DNA of 64,000 nt, from the NCBI RefSeq assembly GCF_040905785.1, contig NZ_JBBDQW010000073.1, forward strand, positions 1 through 64,000, written 5' to 3'. A model generated the notes under the pieces. The model was given only the letters and a program-made list of their open reading frames with translations, was not told where the DNA came from and ran no database searches. Within the stretch, counting starts at the first letter, position 1; each line of letters begins with the position of its first letter. Both the position numbers and the translations under genes were made by a program. This stretch comes from Tistlia sp040905785 (GTDB taxonomy: Bacteria; Pseudomonadota; Alphaproteobacteria; Kiloniellales; DSM-21159). Of this stretch, positions 58,495-64,000 are shown in pieces.

Positions 58495-58709
58495 TTCTTG
58501 GCCGAGTCCTTGGGCTCGAATTCCTTGGCTCGATCGCGGCCGGCCTGCTCCTCGGGGCTCAGCGGCTGGTTGGGCGAGCGTACGTCCTTGGCCGCATCCC
58601 TGGCCTTGCCCTCGACGTCGTTGCTGTCGATGAAGTCTTCCGTATCCTTGCGATAGGCACGGTCGGCCGACTTGTTGCCTTCACCCTCGTTCTTCTGCTT
58701 CTCGCCCAT
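58491..58709 (-). CDS. Small hydrophilic protein, 72 residues
   Basis: A highly charged, probably disordered protein (MGEKQKNEGEGNKSADRAYR ... KEFEPKDSAKK) with the composition of stress-related hydrophilin-like proteins. AGGAGGAC lies a few bases before the ATG on the minus strand, a strong ribosome-binding site. No family is recognised with certainty. It follows the MarR gene by about 90 bp on the same strand and is translationally coupled to the next ORF. Confidence 0.65.
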   Translation of the reverse strand: MGEKQKNEGEGNKSADRAYRKDTEDFIDSNDVEGKARDAAKDVRSPNQPLSPEEQAGRDRAKEFEPKDSAKK

Positions 58710-58800
58710 GGCGCTGGTCCTCCTGCAATAGGGATCTGCCGTGAAAACGGCGCGCAGCCCGGGGGAGTTCCGATCCGCCGTCCCCCGTGGCCACTCGGAC

Positions 58801-59304
58801 CTAGCGGCCCTCGAGCCGGTCGAGCGCCGCGCCGAGGCGCTCCAGGCAGCGGTCCAGGACCGCGCGCTCCCGGTCGGACAGCTCCGCCGTCAGCTCGTCT
58901 TCGAGCCGCTCGGCGATCGGCACGACGGCCTCGAAGCTGCGGCGGCCGGCGGCGCTGAGCGAAAGCCGCAAGAGGCGCTGGTCCTGCGGATGGGGCGCGC
59001 GGTCGACCAGGCCCTTGCCGGTCAGCAGCGCGACGGCGCGGCTGACCTTGGCCTTGTCCATGGCGGTGCGTTCGCAGATCTCGTTGGACGACAGCGGCGC
59101 GAAACTGCCGAGCACGGCCAGCACGCGCCACTCCGGAATCGAGAGGCCGAAGCGCGCCGAGTAGCGCCGGGCGAAGGCGCGCGAGATCCGGTTGGTCGTA
59201 ACCGACAGCCGGTAGGGCAGGAAGGCGCCGAGCGAGAAGCCCTCGCGCGCGCCCTCCCGCGGCGCCGAAGCGGCCGTGGCCTTGTTCTCCGTTGATGTCG
59301 GCAT
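58801..59304 (-). CDS. MarR-family transcriptional regulator
   Basis: A 167-residue winged-helix regulator. The DNA-binding region reads LSIPEWRVLAVLGSFAPLSS, NEICERTAMDKAKVSRAVAL, with the wing LVDRAPHPQDQRLLRLSLSA. I chose the ATG at 59302-59304; an upstream start at 59364 would run through the palindromic operator. It is divergent from hmgA, so it most likely controls homogentisate degradation, with homogentisate or a related aromatic acid as effector. Confidence 0.92.
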   Translation of the reverse strand: MPTSTENKATAASAPREGAREGFSLGAFLPYRLSVTTNRISRAFARRYSARFGLSIPEWRVLAVLGSFAPLSSNEICERTAMDKAKVSRAVALLTGKGLVDRAPHPQDQRLLRLSLSAAGRRSFEAVVPIAERLEDELTAELSDRERAVLDRCLERLGAALDRLEGR

Positions 59305-59314
59305 GGCGCGCGCC

Positions 59315-59343
59315 TTGACGTTCGTTTCACCTGAAACGATATT
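59315..59343 (+). promoter_or_regulatory. Promoter of the hmgA operon with embedded MarR-type operator
   Basis: TTGACG (59315-59320) and GATATT (59338-59343) are 17 bp apart. The spacer contains the palindrome CGTTTCACCTGAAACG (59323-59338; 7-bp arms, 2-bp centre), the size expected for a MarR dimer. The hmgA ATG is about 60 bp further on. Palindrome and spacing are seen; the regulator assignment is inferred. Confidence 0.65.
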
Positions 59344-59405
59344 GGCGGCCGGATCCCGCCGCAAGGGGCGAGGCCCGCCGTGAGACCACAGGACGGGAGG
59401 AGGCC

Positions 59406-60554
59406 ATGCGCAAGTACATCGGTCTGCCGCGCATCGAGGGCCGCGCCGCGCGCCAGGCGCACGCCGGCCTGCCCGAGGGCACCTGGGAGCGCGAGCTCGG
59501 CAAGGAGGGCTTCTTCGGGCCGGCGACCCACATGTATCACCGGCACGCGCCGACCGGCTGGACCTCCTGGGAGGGCCCGCTGAAGCCGCGCGCCTTCGAC
59601 CTGACGCGGCTGGACGAGACGCAGGCCTGCCCCTTCGAGGCCGGCGAGGTTCTGTTCAACGGCCACGTGCGCCTGCGCCACTGGCGCGCGCCGCGCTCGA
59701 TGGACCACCTGGCGCGCAACGGCGACGGCGACGAGCTGATCTTCGTCCACGCCGGGCGCGGCGACCTCTACTGCGACTACGGTCACCTGGCGATCGAGGC
59801 CGGCGACTACGTCATGCTGCCGCGCTCGACGATGTGGCGGCTGGAGGCGAGCGAGCCGATCGTCGCCCTGCTGATCGAGTGCACCAACGGCAGCTACCTG
59901 CTGCCCGACAAGGGGCTGGTCGGCGACCACGCGATCTTCGACCCGGCGATGCTGGACACGCCGCACCTCGACGAGGCCTTCGAGGCGCAGCGCGACGAGC
60001 GCGAGTGGCGCGTGCGCATCAAGCGGCGCAACGCCATCTCGACCGTGACCTATCCCTTCAACCCGCTCGACGCCGTCGGCTGGAAGGGCGACCTGGTGCC
60101 GGTCAGGATCAACGTGCGCGACATCCGCCCGCTGATGAGCCACCGCTACCACCTGCCGCCCTCGGCGCACACGACCTTCGTCGGCGACCGCTTCGTCGTC
60201 TGCACCTTCGTGCCGCGCCCCTTCGAGAGCGGCGAGGACGCCCTCAAGGTGCCCTTCTTCCACAACAACGACGACTATGACGAGGTGATCTTCTACCACG
60301 ACGGCGACTTCTTCAGCCGCGACAACATCCATCCCGGGATGGTCACCTTCCACCCCTGCGGCTTCACCCACGGCCCGCACCCCAAGGCGCTGAAGAACGC
60401 CTTCACGCCGAAGAAGAGCGGGACCGAGGAGTACGCCGTGATGATCGACACACGCGACGCCCTGGAGATCGGCTCGGCCGCCGCCGCCACGGAGTTCGAG
60501 GGCTACGCCCGCTCCTGGCAGACGCCGGGGGCCGAGCCCCAGGCCGCGGAGTAG
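59406..60554 (+). CDS. hmgA: Homogentisate 1,2-dioxygenase
   Basis: Opens the ring of homogentisate to maleylacetoacetate in tyrosine/phenylalanine breakdown, using Fe(II). It has 382 residues, shorter than the roughly 430-residue E. coli-type/human form but normal for a bacterial subgroup. The iron-site region is near the C-terminus: FFHNNDDYDEVIFYHDGDFF with a ligand Glu and THGPHP with a ligand His. MYHRHAPTGWTSWEGPLKP near the start is typical. GGGAGGAGG precedes the ATG. First gene of the operon, divergent from the MarR gene. Confidence 0.93.
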   Translation: MRKYIGLPRIEGRAARQAHAGLPEGTWERELGKEGFFGPATHMYHRHAPTGWTSWEGPLKPRAFDLTRLDETQACPFEAGEVLFNGHVRLRHWRAPRSMDHLARNGDGDELIFVHAGRGDLYCDYGHLAIEAGDYVMLPRSTMWRLEASEPIVALLIECTNGSYLLPDKGLVGDHAIFDPAMLDTPHLDEAFEAQRDEREWRVRIKRRNAISTVTYPFNPLDAVGWKGDLVPVRINVRDIRPLMSHRYHLPPSAHTTFVGDRFVVCTFVPRPFESGEDALKVPFFHNNDDYDEVIFYHDGDFFSRDNIHPGMVTFHPCGFTHGPHPKALKNAFTPKKSGTEEYAVMIDTRDALEIGSAAAATEFEGYARSWQTPGAEPQAAE

Positions 60555-60558
60555 AGGG

Positions 60559-61581
60559 GTGAAGCTCGCGAGCCTGAAGCGCGGCGGCCGCGACGGCCGG
60601 CTGGTCCTGGTCGCCCGCGACCTGTCGCGCGCCGTCGAGGCACAGGCCGCCGCGACCCTGCAGGCCGCCCTCGACGACTGGCAGGCCGTCGCACCGAAGC
60701 TGGAGCGTGAGCAGGCCGCCCTGGAGGCAGGCAAGGTCGCCGGCAGCTTCGCCTTCGAGCCCGCCGACTGCGCCGCGCCGCTGCCGCGCGCCTACCAGTG
60801 GGCCGACGGCTCGGCCTACGTCAATCACGTCGAGCTGGTGCGCAAGGCGCGCGGCGCCGAGATGCCGGAGTCCTTCTGGAGCGATCCGCTGATCTACCAG
60901 GGCGGCTCCGACGCCTTCCTCGGCCCGCGCGACCCGATCGCCCTCGCCGACACCGCCTGGGGCATCGACTTCGAGGCCGAGGTCGCGGTCGTCACCGACG
61001 ACGTGCCGATGGGCGTCTCGCCCGAGGCGGCGGGCGGGCACATCAAGCTCGTGATGCTGTGCAACGACGTCTCCCTGCGCAACCTGATCCCGGGCGAGCT
61101 GGCCAAGGGCTTCGGCTTCTTCCAGGCCAAGCCCTCGAGCGCCTTCTCCCCCGTCGCGGTGACCCCCGAGGAGCTCGGCGCGGCCTGGGACGGCCGGCGG
61201 CTGTCGCTGCCCCTGTTGTCCTCGCTCAACGGCGCGCTCTTCGGCCGGCCCGAGGCCGGGGTCGACATGACCTTCGACTTCCCGACCCTGGTCGCCCACG
61301 CGGCGCGCACCCGGCCGCTCGGCGCCGGCGCGGTGATCGGCTCCGGCACGGTCTCCAACCGCGACCCCGACGGCGGCCCCGGCCGGCCGGTCGCCGAGGG
61401 CGGCCTGGGCTATTCCTGCATCGCCGAGGTCCGCATGGTCGAGAAGATCCTGGGCGGCGAGATCAGGACCGGCTTCCTGGCGTTCGGCGACCGCGTCGCC
61501 ATCGAGATGAAGGACGCCGGGGGCCGGTCGATCTTCGGCTCCATCGAGCAGGTCGTCGCGCGCTACGATCCGCCGGCCTGA
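60559..61581 (+). CDS. Fumarylacetoacetate hydrolase family protein
   Basis: A 340-residue FAH-fold enzyme, expected to cleave fumarylacetoacetate (or maleylacetoacetate) to fumarate/maleate and acetoacetate. Metal-site acidic residues are in WGIDFEAEVAVVTDDVP, with the catalytic-domain motifs VMLCNDVSLRNLIPGE and GYSCIAEVRMVEKILGGEI. The start is a GTG 4 bp after hmgA, with GAGGGG overlapping the hmgA stop. No maleylacetoacetate isomerase gene is seen in the visible part. Confidence 0.9.
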   Translation: MKLASLKRGGRDGRLVLVARDLSRAVEAQAAATLQAALDDWQAVAPKLEREQAALEAGKVAGSFAFEPADCAAPLPRAYQWADGSAYVNHVELVRKARGAEMPESFWSDPLIYQGGSDAFLGPRDPIALADTAWGIDFEAEVAVVTDDVPMGVSPEAAGGHIKLVMLCNDVSLRNLIPGELAKGFGFFQAKPSSAFSPVAVTPEELGAAWDGRRLSLPLLSSLNGALFGRPEAGVDMTFDFPTLVAHAARTRPLGAGAVIGSGTVSNRDPDGGPGRPVAEGGLGYSCIAEVRMVEKILGGEIRTGFLAFGDRVAIEMKDAGGRSIFGSIEQVVARYDPPA

Positions 61582-61618
61582 GCCAGAGCAAAAGAAGAAC
61601 CATTCCGGAGGATTGTCC

Positions 61619-62602
61619 ATGTCCCGCGGCTTCGCCTCGCAGAACGACCTCGCCGAGAAGACCGTCAGCTTCGACGAGCTCGGCGAGGGCCTCTACGCCT
61701 ATACCGCCGAGGGCGATCCCAACACCGGCATCGTCGTCGGCGACGACTCGGTTCTGGTCGTCGATACACAGGCGACGCCGGTCATGGCCGAGGACGTGAT
61801 CCGGCGCATCCGGGAGGTCACCGACAAGCCGATCGAGCACATCGTGCTCAGCCACTACCACGCGGTGCGCGTGCTCGGCGCCTCGGCCTACGGCGCCCGC
61901 AACGTCATCGCCAGCCGCCCGACCTGGGAGCTGATCCGCGAGCGCGGCCAGCAGGACTACGAGAGCGAGGCCGGACGCTTCCCCAGGCTGTTCCGCTCGC
62001 TCGAGTCGGTGCCGGGGCTGACCTGGCCGACCCTGGTCTTCGAGGACAGGCTGACGCTGTTCCTGGGCGAGCGGGAGGTCCAGATCCTGCACCTCGGCCG
62101 CGGCCACACCAAGGGCGACACGGTGGTCTGGCTGCCGAAGGAAAAGGTGCTGTTCGCCGGCGACCTGGTCGAGTACGGCGCCACCCCCTACACCGGCGAC
62201 GCCTATCTGAAGGACTGGCCGCAGACCCTGGAGCGGCTCAGCGCCCTCGGCCCGGAGAAGCTGGTGCCGGGCCGCGGCGCGGCGCTGCAGTCGCCGGCCC
62301 AGGTCGAGGAGGCGATCGCCGGCACCCGGGACTTCGTCACCGCGCTCTACGGCGCCGTCGAGACCGGTGCCCGCGCCGGCCGCGACCTGAAGGCGATCTA
62401 CGACGAGACCCTGGCCAGGCTGCAGCCGCGCTTCGGCAACTGGGTGATCTTCGAGCACTGCATGCCCTTCGACGTGACCCGTGCCTACGACGAGGCTCGC
62501 GGCATCGCCGACCCGCAGATCTGGACCGCCGAGCGCGACCGCGAGATGTGGCAGGCCCTGGAGAAGGGCACGGCGATGAAGGGCGCCGAGGCCAACCCCT
62601 GA
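61619..62602 (+). CDS. MBL-fold metallo-hydrolase with altered metal site
   Basis: A 327-residue metallo-beta-lactamase-fold protein. The first metal-binding motif, normally H-x-H-x-D-H, reads H79-Y-H81-A-V83-R84, so the Asp and third His that build the second metal site are replaced. Later ligand positions appear intact: LGRGHTKGDTVVWLP and LFAGDLVEYG. A single-metal enzyme or a changed activity is likely. The ATG at 61619 follows GGAGGA by 6 nt. It lies between the FAH gene and the FAD monooxygenase, so a hydrolytic step in aromatic degradation is possible. Confidence 0.88.
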   Translation: MSRGFASQNDLAEKTVSFDELGEGLYAYTAEGDPNTGIVVGDDSVLVVDTQATPVMAEDVIRRIREVTDKPIEHIVLSHYHAVRVLGASAYGARNVIASRPTWELIRERGQQDYESEAGRFPRLFRSLESVPGLTWPTLVFEDRLTLFLGEREVQILHLGRGHTKGDTVVWLPKEKVLFAGDLVEYGATPYTGDAYLKDWPQTLERLSALGPEKLVPGRGAALQSPAQVEEAIAGTRDFVTALYGAVETGARAGRDLKAIYDETLARLQPRFGNWVIFEHCMPFDVTRAYDEARGIADPQIWTAERDREMWQALEKGTAMKGAEANP

Positions 62603-62637
62603 CCCCGGGGCCGGCCACGAGAGCCAAGGGCCGAAGC

Positions 62638-64000
62638 TTGCCCACGACCTACCAGAATCCGCGCTTCGACTACCGGCGCTGCGCCGACCAGGAGCCGGGC
62701 GCCACTGCGCACCACCCCGTCGTCGTCGTCGGCGCCGGCTTGGTCGGCCTGACCGCCGCCGTCGATCTCGCCAGCCGCGGCGTCGCGACGCTGCTGCTCG
62801 ACGAGGACGACACGGTCTCCTTCGGCAGCCGCGCCATCTGCTTCGCCAAGCGCAGCCTGGAGATCGCCGACCGCCTCGGCGTCGGCGAGCGGATCCGCGA
62901 CAAGGGCATCACCTGGAACCGCGGCAAGGTCTTCCTGAGGGACCGCGAGATCTACGGCTTCGACCTGCTGCCCGAGCCGGGCCACGCCTACCCGGCCTTC
63001 GTCAACCTGCAGCAGTACTATGTCGAGGAATGGCTGGTCGAGCGGGCGCACCAGCTCGGCCTGACCGAGATCCGTTGGAAGAACCGGGTGCTGGAGGCGG
63101 TCCAGGAGAGCGCCTGCGTACGGCTGACGGTCGAGACGCCGGAGGGGCCCTACGCGATCACCTGCGACTTCCTGCTGGCCTGCGACGGCGCGCGCTCCCA
63201 GGTCCGGCGCAGCCTGGGCCTGGCCTTCACCGGGCAGGTCTTCCAGGACCGATTTCTGATCGCCGACGTGGTCATGAAGGCGGACTTCCCGACCGAGCGC
63301 TGGTTCTGGTTCGACCCGCCCTTCCATCCCGGCCGCTCGGTGCTGCTGCACCGCCAGGCCGACGACGTCTGGCGCATCGACTTCCAGCTCGGCTGGGAGG
63401 CCGACCCGGTGGCGGAGAAGCAGCCTGAGCGGGTGCTGCCCCGGCTGCGGGCCATGCTCGGCGAGCGGCGCTTCGAGCTCGAGTGGGTAAGCGTCTACAC
63501 CTTCCAGTGCCGGCGGCTCGAGCGCTTCCGCCAGGGCCGCGTCTTCTTCCTGGGCGATGCGGCGCACCAAGTCTCGCCCTTCGGGGCGCGCGGCGGCAAC
63601 GGCGGACTGCAGGATGCCGACAACCTCTGCTGGAAGCTGGCTGCCGTGCTGGCCGGCCAGGCGCCGGAGGCGCTGCTCGACAGCTACGACGCCGAGCGCG
63701 TCCCGGCTGCCGACGAGAACATCCTGAACTCGACCCGCTCGACCGACTTCATCACGCCGAAGAGCGCCGCCAGCCGCGCCTTCCGCGACGCCGTGCTGGA
63801 GCTGTCGGAGGACCACGCCTTCGCGCGCCGCCTGGTCAACTCCGGGCGTCTGTCGCTGCCCTGCAGCTACGCCGGCTCGCCCCTCTGCACGCCCGGCGAG
63901 TCCCGGGAGGAATCCGGGGAGGCCGCCTTGCCGCCGGGCTCGCCCTGCCCGGACGCGCCGGTGCTGGACTCGGAACGGACCGGGGAGGCGCGGTCGGACT
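62638..64000 (+). CDS. FAD-dependent aromatic monooxygenase (MhpA/PHBH-like), cut by window end
   Basis: At least 454 residues are visible; the 3' end is outside. It is a flavoprotein hydroxylase of the MhpA type: VVVVGAGLVGLTAAVDLASRG (FAD dinucleotide motif), CDGARSQVRRSLG (DG motif) and FFLGDAAHQVSPFGARGGNG (GD motif). The start is a TTG at 62638-62640 with AAGGG upstream. In this operon it may hydroxylate a 3- or 4-hydroxyphenylacetate-like compound to homogentisate, but the substrate is inferred only from neighbours. Confidence 0.9.
   Translation, partial: MPTTYQNPRFDYRRCADQEPGATAHHPVVVVGAGLVGLTAAVDLASRGVATLLLDEDDTVSFGSRAICFAKRSLEIADRLGVGERIRDKGITWNRGKVFLRDREIYGFDLLPEPGHAYPAFVNLQQYYVEEWLVERAHQLGLTEIRWKNRVLEAVQESACVRLTVETPEGPYAITCDFLLACDGARSQVRRSLGLAFTGQVFQDRFLIADVVMKADFPTERWFWFDPPFHPGRSVLLHRQADDVWRIDFQLGWEADPVAEKQPERVLPRLRAMLGERRFELEWVSVYTFQCRRLERFRQGRVFFLGDAAHQVSPFGARGGNGGLQDADNLCWKLAAVLAGQAPEALLDSYDAERVPAADENILNSTRSTDFITPKSAASRAFRDAVLELSEDHAFARRLVNSGRLSLPCSYAGSPLCTPGESREESGEAALPPGSPCPDAPVLDSERTGEARSD

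Overview
The window is about 64 kb of very GC-rich DNA with densely packed genes. Gene content and order point to an alphaproteobacterium. The strongest marker is the housekeeping run tRNA-Ala / TIGR02300 protein / aroA / cmk / rpsA / ihfB / LapA-type (DUF1049) protein, together with rpmH-rnpA-yidD-yidC. A Rhodospirillales or Kiloniellales-like lineage is my best guess, but it rests on gene content only. I see no phage, IS element, CRISPR array or rRNA.

Layout. (1) 1-2.4 kb: the rpmH-rnpA-yidD-yidC block on the minus strand, with yidC cut by the window edge and a clear sigma70-type promoter. (2) 2.5-5.8 kb: a disulfide oxidoreductase-like flavoprotein, an orphan histidine kinase and a small membrane protein. 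(3) 5.9-12.3 kb: a GntR-family regulator divergent from a probable catabolic operon (class V aminotransferase, complete TRAP transporter DctP-DctQ-DctM, crotonase-fold protein, GlcG/HbpS-like protein). A perfect 18-bp palindrome lies inside the candidate promoter. (4) 12.3-18.7 kb: rRNA methyltransferase, Bcr/CflA exporter, unknown membrane protein, Crp-family regulator and an ABC-2 exporter pair. (5) 18.7-23.8 kb: a late cobalamin group (cobT; cobS-cobC; a divergent CobD/CbiB-like protein) with SYLF and MgtC genes between, separated from the ABC exporter by a REP-like perfect inverted repeat. (6) 23.9-32.5 kb: a TPR-sulfotransferase, an ornithine cyclodeaminase-family enzyme and the housekeeping run. 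(7) 32.5-35.4 kb: a proline/alanine-rich peptidoglycan-binding protein and two hypothetical proteins.

(8) 35.4-58.2 kb is the most distinctive part: a dedicated type I secretion locus read on the minus strand. It encodes a 5,772-residue RTX/beta-helix adhesin, then a TolC-like outer membrane protein, an ABC exporter with a degenerate C39-like domain, and an HlyD adaptor. The adhesin contains about 25 copies of a Q-A-D-G motif repeat, four copies of an unrecognised module of about 235 residues, and two beta-helix modules lying within a tract of about 1,040 bp that appears identical at DNA level, while the flanking sequence has diverged. The N-terminus has a PAAG motif of the kind cut by LapG in LapA-type adhesins. 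A GC-poorer leader of about 420 bp precedes it.

(9) 58.3-64 kb: two small genes, a MarR regulator, and a divergent homogentisate catabolic operon (hmgA, fumarylacetoacetate hydrolase family, MBL-fold protein, FAD monooxygenase cut by the window end). A palindrome again sits in the promoter spacer.

The genes fit a metabolically versatile environmental bacterium that takes up organic acids, degrades aromatics and makes a large surface adhesin.
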